Counted from the stretch's first letter, positions 1-8,324 are shown. The stretch is DNA of 64,000 nucleotides from Nonomuraea spiralis (GCF_014648435.1 NZ_BMRC01000037.1:1-64000); one strand, 5' to 3'. Made by a program: numbers and translations. The notes: generated by a model from the sequence alone, not told the origin.

Positions 1-2
1 TC

Positions 3-80
3 GCCCTCAACGCCGTGATCTGGCACAACTGGAACACCGGCGCACCCGTCAAACGATCACTGACCGCCTACGACCATTAA
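3..80 (+). CDS. Insertion-sequence transposase, C-terminal end only
   Basis: The open frame entering from the left edge ends with WHNWNTGAPVKRSLTAYDH followed by a TAA stop. This ending is typical of DDE transposases of actinobacterial insertion sequences; an IS982-like family is my best guess from memory and is not proven by 25 residues. Only the last 25 codons are in the window, so neither the catalytic residues nor the start can be checked. The element's outer end should lie in the next few dozen bases, directly before the acyltransferase gene. It shows that an insertion sequence borders this region. Confidence 0.6.
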   Translation, partial: ALNAVIWHNWNTGAPVKRSLTAYDH

Positions 81-158
81 CCCAAATTCACATCAGTGAT
101 CTAGCCCGCTGCGGGTAAGTTGGGCCGGGTGCCGACCGCCGCGACCCCCGAGACGACC

Positions 159-1403
159 ATGCCCGGCGCGCCCTCCAGGCTCGCCTGGCTCGACGCGCTG
201 CGCGGCATCGGCGCGCTCGCGGTGGTCGCCGAGCACCTGCTGCCGTGGTTCCTGCCCGCGCTGCGGCCCTTCTGGTTCAGCCTCGGCGTCTACGGCATCC
301 TGGTGTTCTTCCTGGTCAGCGGGTACATCATCCCGACCTCCCTGGAACGCCACGGCGACGTGCGGGCCTTTTGGACCAGCCGCTTCTTCCGCCTCTACCC
401 GCTCTACCTGGCCGTGATCGCGCTGGTCCTGGCCGCGTCCTGGTGGGTGCCGGTGCGCGAGGGCGTGCCGCGCGACGGGAGCGCGGTCGCGGCGCACGCG
501 ACCATGCTGCTCGACGTCGTGAGCGTGGGCGGCGTGGCCGACACGATGTGGACGCTGTCGTACGAGATGGTGTTCTACCTCCTGGTCACCGCGCTGTTCG
601 TGATCAAGGCGCACGAGCGCAGCGGGCTGGTCTCCGTGTTGTTCGCCGGGGCGTCCGTCGTGGTCGGGCTGGTGGTGTCGGGCGCGGTGCTGCGCGGCGG
701 ATGGCTCGCGTACGTGTCGTGCGCGGTGTTCGCGGCCGGGCTGGCCTGCGTGGTCGGCGGCTGGTTCCGCAGGACCGCCGCGTGCGTGCTCGGCCTGATG
801 GCGCTGGCGCTGCTGCTGCTCAGCAGCCGGGTGCCGTGGCTGGGCGCGGCCGTCGTCGCGGTGATGTTCGCGGGCACGGCGATCCACCGGTGGGAGCGCG
901 GGCGCGGCGGGCTGTGGCCGGTCGCGGTGACCGCGGCGCTGGTGGCCGTGGCTCCCCTCTGGGCGATCGAGAGCGGCTGGTGGTGGGTCGAGCCCGACGT
1001 GTGGCTGACCACGATCGCGCTGGCGGCGGCGACGTTCGCGGGCGCGATGGCGTTGCGCGGGCGGCGGCTGCCCGCCGTGCTCACCTGGCTGGGGCTGATC
1101 AGCTACTCGCTCTACCTGGTGCACCATCCGCTGCTGAAGTACTTCGTCGAGGTCACGGGCGACCTGCGGTTGTCGCCGCTGCCGTACCAGCTCGTGATGG
1201 CCGTGCTGGCCCTGGCGCTGATCCTCGGGATCAGCGCCCTCGCCTACCGCTACGTCGAACGCCCGATGCAGACGCTCGGCCGGCGCCTGTCCCGGCGCGG
1301 CGCCGGGGTGGGCGCCCAGGGCGCCGGACATGACGGGGTCCTCGATGGCGGCCTGGCCGGGGCGGTCTCCAGTACGGGCGACGGATCGGGGCACACCGCG
1401 TAG
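159..1403 (+). CDS. Acyltransferase family 3 membrane protein
   Basis: An integral membrane O-acyltransferase of the acyltransferase-3 family (OafA/ExoZ type), about 414 residues, which would transfer acyl groups to a cell-surface glycan or secreted glycoside; the substrate cannot be read from sequence. The family signature is near the N-terminus (LAWLDALRGIGALAVVAEHL, with the conserved Arg and the His in AEHL), followed by SGYIIP and FWTSRFFRLYPLY, then about ten hydrophobic helices ending in ISYSLYLVHHPLL and YRYVERPMQ. I chose the ATG at 159; an in-frame GTG at 129 and TTG at 120 would add a short tail. The gene begins about 80 bases after the transposase stop, so its native promoter may have been displaced. 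The last 35 residues are Gly/Ala-rich and unlike the family. Confidence 0.85.
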   Translation: MPGAPSRLAWLDALRGIGALAVVAEHLLPWFLPALRPFWFSLGVYGILVFFLVSGYIIPTSLERHGDVRAFWTSRFFRLYPLYLAVIALVLAASWWVPVREGVPRDGSAVAAHATMLLDVVSVGGVADTMWTLSYEMVFYLLVTALFVIKAHERSGLVSVLFAGASVVVGLVVSGAVLRGGWLAYVSCAVFAAGLACVVGGWFRRTAACVLGLMALALLLLSSRVPWLGAAVVAVMFAGTAIHRWERGRGGLWPVAVTAALVAVAPLWAIESGWWWVEPDVWLTTIALAAATFAGAMALRGRRLPAVLTWLGLISYSLYLVHHPLLKYFVEVTGDLRLSPLPYQLVMAVLALALILGISALAYRYVERPMQTLGRRLSRRGAGVGAQGAGHDGVLDGGLAGAVSSTGDGSGHTA

Positions 1404-1535
1404 GTCTGCACGATCTGGTCATCGGGCTCGTACCGCCGGCTCGTGAAGCGCAAGATGGTGTGCGGGTCATCGGCACGGACCCCGCTGAGCCGGGAACCGC
1501 CGCGGTCGCCGGCGGGTGAGAGAAGGGCCGAGGTC

Positions 1536-2738
1536 ATGCCGGGTGCGCTGGTGCTCATGGGGTCGGGGGAGACGAGCCCGACCATGGTCGAGGTCCACCG
1601 GGCGGTCGCGCGCGGACTGCGTCCCGGAGCCCGCGCCGTGCTGCTCGACACCCCCTACGCCTTCCAGGAGAACGCCGCCGACATCTCCGCCCGTGCCCGC
1701 CGCTACTTCGCCCGCAGCGTCGGCCTGGAGGTCGAGGTGGCCACCGGGGTCACGGGGGCCGACTGGGTGTTCTCAGGGCCGGGCAGCCCCACGTACGCGC
1801 TGGACCGGTGGGCCGCCTCGGGCGTGGCCGGCGACCTGCGCGCCCGCGTACGTTCCCGGCAGGGGGTGACGGTGCTCACCTCGGCCGCCGCCTGCACCGC
1901 GGGCCTGGCCACCGTGCCCGTGTACGAGATCTACAAGGTCGGCGCCGAACCCCACTGGCGCGAGGGCGTCGACCTGCTGGAGACGCTGGGCCTGCGGGCC
2001 GTGCTGATCCCGCACTACGACAACGCCGAGGGCGGCACCCACGACACCCGCTACTGCTACCTGGGCGAGCGGCGGCTGGCACGGATGGAGCGGGAGCTGC
2101 CGTCGGACACCGCCGTCCTGGGGCTCGACGAGCACACCGCGCTGATCGTCGACCTGGAGTCCGAGGAGGTGTGCGTGGCGGGGCGCGGCGGCCTGACCGT
2201 ACGGCGGCCGGGTTCGGTGACCGTCCTGCCCGCGGGCACCCGTACGTCCCTGGCCGCGGTCCGCGACCTGGCCGAGGGCGGGACGCCAGGAGCCGTTCCG
2301 CCGCCGGGCGTGGCCGGGCCCCCGGAGGACACGGTCACGCTGGAGGAGACGACCCGGTCGTGCGAGGAGCTGTTCAAGGCCGCCGTGGCCGGGCCGGACC
2401 TGGTGGCGGCGGCGCAGCTCGTGCTCGACCTGGAAGCCGAGATCGTCAAGTGGGCGGCCGACACCGAGGAGGACTCCGGCGGGGTCGACCAGGCCCGGGA
2501 GCTGATGCGGCTGCTGATCGCCCGGCTGGGCGAGGCCGCCGCCACCGCCCCCCTGCACCCCCTGGTCGAACCGCTCCTCGACCTGCGCGCCGAACTGCGC
2601 GGATCTGGACGGTACGAGACGGCGGACGCGTTACGGGCGGCGATGGCGCGCGGCGGCGTCCTCGTGGAGGACACCCCGGACGGCCCCCGCTGGAGCCCGG
2701 CTCCCCAGACGGGCTGCATACCGGGGCGGCGCGGGTAA
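1536..2738 (+). CDS. Peptidase S51 / cyanophycinase-like protein with CysS-type C-terminal domain
   Basis: About 400 residues in two parts. Residues 1-240 resemble the class-I glutamine-amidotransferase-like fold of dipeptidase E and cyanophycinase: LVLMGSGETSP at the start, FSGPGSP near 80, and a candidate nucleophile Ser116 in LTSAAACTAG, followed by PHYDNAEGGTHDTRYCYLGE. The usual G-x-S-A-G around the serine is altered to T-S-A-A-A, so activity is uncertain. Residues 270-390 resemble the C-terminal part of cysteinyl-tRNA synthetase, ending in ETADALRAAMARGGVLVEDT and then GPRW, although no synthetase catalytic core is present. Start ATG at 1536 follows GAGAGAAGG. The fusion suggests a regulatory or binding role for the CysS-like domain; substrate and function are unknown. 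Confidence 0.75.
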   Translation: MPGALVLMGSGETSPTMVEVHRAVARGLRPGARAVLLDTPYAFQENAADISARARRYFARSVGLEVEVATGVTGADWVFSGPGSPTYALDRWAASGVAGDLRARVRSRQGVTVLTSAAACTAGLATVPVYEIYKVGAEPHWREGVDLLETLGLRAVLIPHYDNAEGGTHDTRYCYLGERRLARMERELPSDTAVLGLDEHTALIVDLESEEVCVAGRGGLTVRRPGSVTVLPAGTRTSLAAVRDLAEGGTPGAVPPPGVAGPPEDTVTLEETTRSCEELFKAAVAGPDLVAAAQLVLDLEAEIVKWAADTEEDSGGVDQARELMRLLIARLGEAAATAPLHPLVEPLLDLRAELRGSGRYETADALRAAMARGGVLVEDTPDGPRWSPAPQTGCIPGRRG

Positions 2739-2839
2739 AGACACGGTAATGTGCTCTCGTCACTCGACGTGCTCGCCCGGCTACACTTGGCCCTTGATGG
2801 CAGGCGTGCGAGACTCGATCCATGGAAGGCGATGAGGCG

Positions 2840-3475
2840 ATGAGTGCTCTGCCGGATGAGGGATGGCTGGTCGCCCACCCGCCTCCGCGCCGGGTGCGGC
2901 TCTTCTCCCTGCCGCCCTCCAAGGATGGATACACCGTCGATGACTGGCTCAAGCTTCCCGAGACCGGGGAGCGGATCGAGTTGATCGACGGGAGTTTCGT
3001 GGTGAGTCCCATGGCCGCCTACGATCACGCGCTCTGCGCCGGAAGACTGCGCGACCTGCTCCTCGCGGCGGCGCCCGAGGAGTTCGAGGTGATCGAGTCG
3101 GGAAACCTCCGCGTCGGGGACGACGGGCTGGTTCCCGATGTGCTGGTGGGATTCGCCGAGGCCATTCTGGAAGGGCAGGTCGCGCTCTTCGCGGCCGACG
3201 TCGTCTGCGTGGCCGAGGTGGTCAGCCCTGGCAAGGGCAACCGCGAGCGTGACTACACGATCAAGCCGCCCAAGTACGCGGCCGCCGGCATTCCGGTGTT
3301 CATCCGCGTGGAGCTCGAAGGCGACGACACGCCGCGTGTCGAGGTCTTCAATCTCGGCAGGCAGGGTTACGAGCTGGTGGCCGAGGCCAAGGCGGGAGAC
3401 CTGCTGGAGATCGCCGAGCCTTTCCCCGTGGCCTTCGATCCGGCGGTCCTGGCCGGGCGCCGCCGAGTCTCCTAG
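2840..3475 (+). CDS. Uma2 family (DUF820) putative PD-(D/E)XK endonuclease
   Basis: A 211-residue protein of the Uma2 family, predicted from the family fold to be a restriction-endonuclease-like nuclease of unknown target. The diagnostic core is visible: ERIELIDGSFVVSP, PDVLV, then VAEVVSPGKGNRERDYTIK and KYAAAGIPVFIRVE, which carry the acidic and lysine residues of the PD-(D/E)XK site. I prefer the ATG at 2840 because GGAAGG lies about 10 bases before it; an ATG at 2822 is in frame. Its TAG stop overlaps the TAG stop of the convergent azoreductase inside one CTAG at 3472-3475. Uma2 genes are abundant and often scattered in actinobacteria, and nothing nearby indicates a partner. Confidence 0.85.
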   Translation: MSALPDEGWLVAHPPPRRVRLFSLPPSKDGYTVDDWLKLPETGERIELIDGSFVVSPMAAYDHALCAGRLRDLLLAAAPEEFEVIESGNLRVGDDGLVPDVLVGFAEAILEGQVALFAADVVCVAEVVSPGKGNRERDYTIKPPKYAAAGIPVFIRVELEGDDTPRVEVFNLGRQGYELVAEAKAGDLLEIAEPFPVAFDPAVLAGRRRVS

Positions 3476-4095
3476 AAGGTGCGGGCGATGCGGCGGGCGT
3501 CTTCGTCGGCCTGCTTGCGCTCGGTGTCGTACGAGCCCGTGAGCGTGGGGTGGTGGCGGATCTCCTGGACGTCGCCGATGCCCGTCCAGCGCAGCCAGTC
3601 GTTGAAGAAGGTCGACTGGAAGTCGCTGCCGAACTCCGGGCCGAGACCCGGCCCCCACACCGCGCTGGTGTAGACGACGGCGGCGCGCTTGCCGGTCAGC
3701 AGGGGCCGGTAGCCCGTCTCCGGGTGCACGTCGAAGATCATCGCCGGCTGGCTGACGACGTCGATGAACTGCTTGAGCTTGTACGGCACGCTCGCGTTCC
3801 ACATGGGCACGCTGAACAGGTAGCGGTCGTAGGAATCGAACCGCTCGAACGTCCTGACGGCCGCGGCCCACGCTTCGGCCTCCTCGCCCTCGGGCGTGCC
3901 GCCGCCGAACACCGTCATCTTGGCGCGGGCGGCGGCGGGGCCGAACTCCGGCAGGGTGCCGTCCCAGAGGTCGAACCTGTCTACGGTGTGGGTGGGGTGG
4001 GTGGCGACGTACTCCTCGACGAACGTCTCGGCGATGGCGGTCGAGATGGATTCCGTGCCGCGGGGGGAGGCGGAGATGTGCAGCAACCTGGACAT
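3472..4095 (-). CDS. azoR: FMN-dependent NADH-azoreductase
   Basis: A 207-residue flavodoxin-2 fold oxidoreductase that reduces quinones and azo compounds with NAD(P)H using FMN. The FMN phosphate-binding loop is at the N-terminus (LHISASPRGTESIS), the central flavin loop is VPMWNASVPYKLKQFID, and the C-terminal part has YTSAVWGPGLGPEFG. Length is normal for AzoR. The ATG is preceded by AAAGG nine bases upstream on the minus strand. It stands alone, convergent with the Uma2 gene, and no adjacent HxlR or MarR regulator is present. The upstream region has partly matching TCCG/CGGA half-sites that could be an operator. Confidence 0.9.
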   Translation of the reverse strand: MSRLLHISASPRGTESISTAIAETFVEEYVATHPTHTVDRFDLWDGTLPEFGPAAARAKMTVFGGGTPEGEEAEAWAAAVRTFERFDSYDRYLFSVPMWNASVPYKLKQFIDVVSQPAMIFDVHPETGYRPLLTGKRAAVVYTSAVWGPGLGPEFGSDFQSTFFNDWLRWTGIGDVQEIRHHPTLTGSYDTERKQADEDARRIARTF

Positions 4096-4284
4096 GACGC
4101 GAGCCTTTCTGGACTATGGTCCGTTTAACGTCGCCAACAATACGGACTGCGGTCCACTTGGTCAAGGTCGCGCGAGGGCATGGTGGGGCGCGGTGGGGTG
4201 TGCGGGGCCTCCGGGGCGATGGCGTGGTCGGCGACTGTGCCGCCGTACGCGAATTGTGGCGAACGGCGGGGTTCGGTCAATACG
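4096..4284. other. Short gap with possible regulatory half-sites
   Basis: No convincing gene is present between the azoreductase start and the end of the ABC ATPase gene. Near 4125-4155 there is a GGTCCG motif followed about 20 bases later by CGGACTGCGGTCC, giving imperfect inverted repeats that could serve the azoreductase promoter. This is a weak call. Confidence 0.3.
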
Positions 4285-5568
4285 TCAGCGGCGGGGTGGG
4301 TCGATGCGGGTGCCGTCCAGGGTGAAGATCATGAGGCGGGAGAGGTCCACCGCGACCTTCGCGGCGTCGCCCGCGCGCCACATCGGCCGGTTCCCCAGCC
4401 GGACGATCAGGTCGGAGCGGCGGTGGAAGCCGCTGCCCACGTTCTGGCCGACCTGCTCCTGTTCCTCCCGCTCCTCGTTCCGCTGGGAGAAGAGGCGGCG
4501 CACCATCCCGGTCAGTCCGCCCGCGCCGTTGCGCTCGCCGTTCATGCGGGCGCGCGGGTCCGGGGGTTCGGGCACCGGTACGGCCGGCATGCCGCACTCC
4601 AGGTAGGCCAGCCACTCGTGCCCGTGGTACTCCAGCGCCCGTACCCGCCCGTAGAACGACGGCCCCTCGTACGACTCCGGCACCGGCGCCAGCCCGTCCG
4701 GACGCATGCCGACCAGCACCTGCCCGCCCGTGTGCTGAGAGATCGCGTACGCCCTGGGATCGCTCCAGGGCATCGTGAGCCGGTGCGGGCCGAAGTCGAG
4801 CATGACATACTGGTTCTGCGGCGTTCTGACACCGGCCGCCAACAGGTTCAACTGCTGAGAGTTGAGGAAGGCCGCCACGAACGCCGTCGCTGGATCGTTG
4901 TAAATCTGGGCCGGAGTGCCGACGTCCTGCAGGACGCCGCGATTCAAGATCGCGATCCGGTCGGCCAGGGTGAGCGCCTCGACCTGGTCGTGCGTGACGT
5001 AGATCGTGGTCACCCCGAGTGACCTGACCAAGGCGCTGATCTCCATGCGGAGTTCGGTGCGCATGCCGGCGTCGAGGTTCGACAGCGGCTCGTCCATGAG
5101 GAAGAGCTTCGGCTGCCGGACGATCGCCCGGCCCATCGCCACGCGCTGCCGCTGGCCGCCCGACAGTGTGCCGGGGCGGCGGTCGAGCGTCTCGTCGATG
5201 TGCAGCACCTTGGACAGCTCGGTGACGCGGTCGCGCACCATCGCCGGGTCCGACTTGGCGATCTCCAGAGGGAAGGCGATGTTCCCGCGTACGGTCCGGT
5301 GCGGGTAGAGCGCACCGTTCTGGAACACCATGGCCACGTCGCGGTCGCGCGGTGGCAGGTGGTTGGCGAGCTGGCCGTCCAGCCAGAGATCACCTTCGGT
5401 GATCTCCTCCAGGCCGGCGATCATCCGCAACAACGTGGACTTGCCGCAACCGGAAGGCCCGAGGAGGACGAGGAACTCGCCATCCTCGGCCTGAAGGCTC
5501 AGCCGGTCGACTGCCAGGTAGTCGCCCGGATACACCTTGGTCACTTTGTCGAGAACGACCGAGCTCAT
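4285..5568 (-). CDS. Sugar ABC transporter ATP-binding protein (MsmK/UgpC/MalK type)
   Basis: A 427-residue cytoplasmic ATPase that powers one or more carbohydrate importers; the matching permease and binding-protein genes are not in this window, so it probably serves unlinked systems, as MsmK does in Streptomyces. Walker A is GPSGCGKS at 37-44, the signature LSGGQ is at 135-139, Walker B ends in MDE at 158-160 and the switch His is 193. The C-terminal half is the TOBE-type regulatory domain, with an unusual charged insert at about 330-385 (NEEREEQEQVGQ). The ATG at 5568 fits family N-termini (SVVLDKVTKVYPG). It is divergent from the glucosidase gene across 230 bases that carry CTTGC repeats. 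Confidence 0.92.
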   Translation of the reverse strand: MSSVVLDKVTKVYPGDYLAVDRLSLQAEDGEFLVLLGPSGCGKSTLLRMIAGLEEITEGDLWLDGQLANHLPPRDRDVAMVFQNGALYPHRTVRGNIAFPLEIAKSDPAMVRDRVTELSKVLHIDETLDRRPGTLSGGQRQRVAMGRAIVRQPKLFLMDEPLSNLDAGMRTELRMEISALVRSLGVTTIYVTHDQVEALTLADRIAILNRGVLQDVGTPAQIYNDPATAFVAAFLNSQQLNLLAAGVRTPQNQYVMLDFGPHRLTMPWSDPRAYAISQHTGGQVLVGMRPDGLAPVPESYEGPSFYGRVRALEYHGHEWLAYLECGMPAVPVPEPPDPRARMNGERNGAGGLTGMVRRLFSQRNEEREEQEQVGQNVGSGFHRRSDLIVRLGNRPMWRAGDAAKVAVDLSRLMIFTLDGTRIDPPRR

Positions 5569-5743
5569 GGGCCCACACCTTGCACGCGTGTCACCTGTGA
5601 CGAGGCTGATTGATGAGGTAGTACATCGCGCCTTAACGCCGCATGTCCACCCTTGACATAAAGAATCTCTCCCGCAGGTGTTTCGGCCAGGGGTTTTAGG
5701 CGGCCGAATACCCATAAATCCGGATACGAGGTGCATGGAAGGG

Positions 5744-5764
5744 CTTGCGTAAACTTGCGGCAAG
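5744..5764. promoter_or_regulatory. Candidate LacI/MalR-type operator before the glucosidase gene
   Basis: A perfect inverted repeat CTTGCGGCAAG lies at 5754-5764, and a second CTTGC lies ten bases upstream at 5744. CTTGC-type repeats are the motif I recall for MalR/Reg1 control of maltose and amylase promoters in Streptomyces. The site sits 35-55 bases before the glucosidase start and in the shared divergent region with the ABC ATPase gene. The linked LacI regulator at 7265 is the obvious candidate to bind it. Confidence 0.5.
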
Positions 5765-5798
5765 GGCTTTCATGGTGCGGGAACTCGGGGGGAAATCC

Positions 5799-7268
5799 AT
5801 GAACAAGTGGTGGCGTGACGCCGTGATCTACCAGGTCTACGTGCGCAGCTTCGCCGACGGCAACGGCGACGGCGTAGGCGACCTGATCGGCGTCCGCGAT
5901 CGCCTGCCGTACCTGGTGGAGCTCGGGGTGGACGCCGTCTGGCTGACGCCCTTCTACACCTCTCCGATGGCCGACTTCGGCTACGACGTGGCCGACTACC
6001 GGGACGTCGACCCGCTGTTCGGTTCCCTGGCCGACGCCAAGGCGCTCATCGACGAGGCGCACGGCCACGGCCTGCGCGTCATCGTGGACGTCGTACCGAA
6101 CCACACCTCCTCGGCGCACGCGTGGTTCCAGGCCGCGCTGCGCGGCGAGCGACGCGATCGCTACATCTTCCGCGACCAGCCCAACGACTGGGAGTCCATC
6201 TTCGGCGGCCCCGCCTGGACCCAGGTCGAGGACGGGCAGTGGTACCTGCACCTGTTCGACCCCGCCCAGCCGGACCTCAACTGGGACGACCACGAGGTGC
6301 GCGGCGAGTTCGAGTCGATCCTGCGGTTCTGGCTCGACCTGGGCGTGGACGGCTTCCGCGTCGACGTGGCGCACGGCATGGTCAAACCGCGCGACCTGCC
6401 CGACATCGGCCATCCGAACCAGACCAGGATGATCGGCCGGGAGCCGGTGCCGTACTTCGACAACGACGGCGTGCACGAGATCCACCGGGCGTGGCGGCGC
6501 GTGCTCGACTCCTACCCTGGCGAGCGCATCGGCGTGGCCGAGGCGTGGGCGCCCACCGCCGAGCGCCTGGCCATGTACGTACGGCCCGACGAGCTCCACC
6601 AGGCCTTCAACTTCCACTACCTGTTCACCCCGTGGGACGCCGCCGCGCTGCGCGAGGTGATCGACTCCTCGCTCGCCACAGCCGGGTCGGTGGGCGCGCC
6701 CACCACCTGGGTGTTGTCGAACCACGACGTCAAGCGGCACGTCACCCGCTACGGCAGCCTGGCCAGAGCCCGCGCCGCCGCGCTGCTGACGCTCGCGCTC
6801 CCCGGCTCGGCCTACGTCTACCAGGGCGAGGAGCTGGGCCTTCCCGAGGTGCTCGACCTCCCGGAGGAGGTGTGCCAGGACCCGCAGCGGCTGCGCGACC
6901 CCGACAGCGGGCGCGACGGCTGCCGCGTGCCGCTGCCCTGGACCCGCGAGCTCGGCTGGCGCGACCCGTGGTTGCCGATCCCGGCGAGCTGGGCCGACCT
7001 CAGCGTCCAGGCCCAGGACGGCGCCACGGGCTCGACCCTGGAGCTCTACCGCGCCGCGCTGCGCCTGCGCCGCACCCTGGAAGGCGACCTGGTCTGGCAC
7101 GACTCGCCCGAGGGCACGCTGGTCTTCTCCCGCGGCGACGTGCTGTGCACCGTCAACCTGACCGGCGCCCCCGTCGACTTCGGCGTAGAGGGAGAGCCGC
7201 TGCTCGCCTCGGATGTCCCCGGAGCAGCCGATTCGGCCGCGTGGTGGAAAGTAAAGTGTGTTCCATGA
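5799..7268 (+). CDS. Alpha-glucosidase, glycoside hydrolase family 13
   Basis: A 489-residue cytoplasmic GH13 enzyme, likely an oligo-1,6- or alpha-1,4-glucosidase that hydrolyses imported malto- or isomalto-oligosaccharides. All four conserved regions are present: DVVPNH at 97-102, GFRVDVAH at 185-192 with nucleophile Asp189, VAEAW with acid/base Glu248, and SNHD with Asp310. No signal peptide is present, which agrees with an intracellular enzyme acting after ABC import. I chose the ATG at 5799, which follows GGGGGGAAA; an upstream start at 5745 would fall inside the operator. The stop overlaps the LacI start as ATGA, so the two are co-transcribed. Confidence 0.93.
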   Translation: MNKWWRDAVIYQVYVRSFADGNGDGVGDLIGVRDRLPYLVELGVDAVWLTPFYTSPMADFGYDVADYRDVDPLFGSLADAKALIDEAHGHGLRVIVDVVPNHTSSAHAWFQAALRGERRDRYIFRDQPNDWESIFGGPAWTQVEDGQWYLHLFDPAQPDLNWDDHEVRGEFESILRFWLDLGVDGFRVDVAHGMVKPRDLPDIGHPNQTRMIGREPVPYFDNDGVHEIHRAWRRVLDSYPGERIGVAEAWAPTAERLAMYVRPDELHQAFNFHYLFTPWDAAALREVIDSSLATAGSVGAPTTWVLSNHDVKRHVTRYGSLARARAAALLTLALPGSAYVYQGEELGLPEVLDLPEEVCQDPQRLRDPDSGRDGCRVPLPWTRELGWRDPWLPIPASWADLSVQAQDGATGSTLELYRAALRLRRTLEGDLVWHDSPEGTLVFSRGDVLCTVNLTGAPVDFGVEGEPLLASDVPGAADSAAWWKVKCVP

Positions 7269-8290
7269 ACGGTCACGCTCGCCTAGCCGACATCGCCGCC
7301 CAGGCCGGGGTGAGTGAGGCCACGGTCAGCCGGGTGCTCAACGGCAAACCCGGGGTCTCGGCCGGCACCCGCCAGGCGGTGATGGCGGCCCTCGACCTCA
7401 TGGGCTACGAGCGGCCGCCCCGGCTCCGGCAGCGCAGCAACGGGCTCATCGGGCTGGTGACGCCCGAGCTGGACAACCCGATCTTCCCCGCGTTCGCGCA
7501 GGCCATCGAGAAGGCGCTGACCCAGCACGGCTACACGCCCGTGTTGTGCACCCAGCTCCCCGGCGGCGCGCCCGAGGACGAGTTCACCGAGCTGCTGGTC
7601 GACCGTGGCGTGAGCGGCATCGTCTTCGTCTCCGGCCTGCACGCCGACACCACCGCCCGGATGGACCGCTACACCCGCCTGACCGACCGCGGCCTGCCGA
7701 TCGTGCTGGTCGACGGCTACAGCGAGCACATCGACGCGCCCTTCATCTCGCCCGACGACCGCCTCGCGGCCCGGCTGGCCGTGCAGCACCTGGTCGACCT
7801 CGGCCACGAACGTGTCGGGCTCGCGCTCGGGCCGCGCAGGTTCGTCCCGGTGATCAGGAAGATCGAGGGCTACAAGCAGGCCATGGCCCACCTGCTCGGC
7901 GCCACCGACGTGGACGATCTGATCTCCCACTCGCTGTTCTCGGTCGAGGGCGGGCAGGCGGCCGCCGCGCAGCTCCTCGCCCGCGGGTGCACGGGGATCG
8001 TGTGCGCGAGCGACCTCATGGCGCTGGGGGCGATCCGGGCGTGCCGGCAGATGGGGCTCGCGGTACCGGGCGACGTGTCGGTGGTCGGGTTCGACGACTC
8101 GCCGCTGATCGCGTTCACCGACCCGCCGCTGACCACCGTGCGCAAACCGATCGGGGCGATGGCGTCCGCCGCCGTGCAGACGCTGCTGGAGGAGATCAAC
8201 GGCGCGCCGGCCAAGCACGTCGAGCTGATCTTCCAGCCGGAGCTCGTCGTCCGCGGTTCCACGGGCTCCGGGCCACTGGTGAACCGCTGA
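7265..8290 (+). CDS. LacI family transcriptional regulator
   Basis: A 341-residue repressor. The N-terminal helix-turn-helix is LADIAAQAGVSEATVSRVLN and the hinge GYERPPRLRQRSNG leads into a periplasmic-binding-protein-like effector domain (IGLVTPELDNPIFPAFAQAI, later GIVCASDLMALGAIRACRQ and SVVGFDDSPLIAFTDPPLTT). It overlaps the glucosidase stop by four bases and precedes a sugar kinase by 34 bases. Position and class indicate that it controls the glucosidase operon through the CTTGC repeats at 5744-5764, with a glucoside or derived sugar as inducer; the effector is inferred. Confidence 0.93.
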   Translation: MNGHARLADIAAQAGVSEATVSRVLNGKPGVSAGTRQAVMAALDLMGYERPPRLRQRSNGLIGLVTPELDNPIFPAFAQAIEKALTQHGYTPVLCTQLPGGAPEDEFTELLVDRGVSGIVFVSGLHADTTARMDRYTRLTDRGLPIVLVDGYSEHIDAPFISPDDRLAARLAVQHLVDLGHERVGLALGPRRFVPVIRKIEGYKQAMAHLLGATDVDDLISHSLFSVEGGQAAAAQLLARGCTGIVCASDLMALGAIRACRQMGLAVPGDVSVVGFDDSPLIAFTDPPLTTVRKPIGAMASAAVQTLLEEINGAPAKHVELIFQPELVVRGSTGSGPLVNR

Positions 8291-8324
8291 TCCGCCGGTT
8301 CGTCCTCGAAGGGTTGATCGAACG

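Noticed and set aside
93..1394. Long minus-strand frame opposite the acyltransferase
   Set aside because: It is Arg/Gln/His/Pro-rich, has no family resemblance and mirrors the codon bias of the plus-strand membrane protein; it is an antisense shadow. The same applies to many long frames opposite the real genes, for example 2057-4165, 23661-26681 and 29058-31223.
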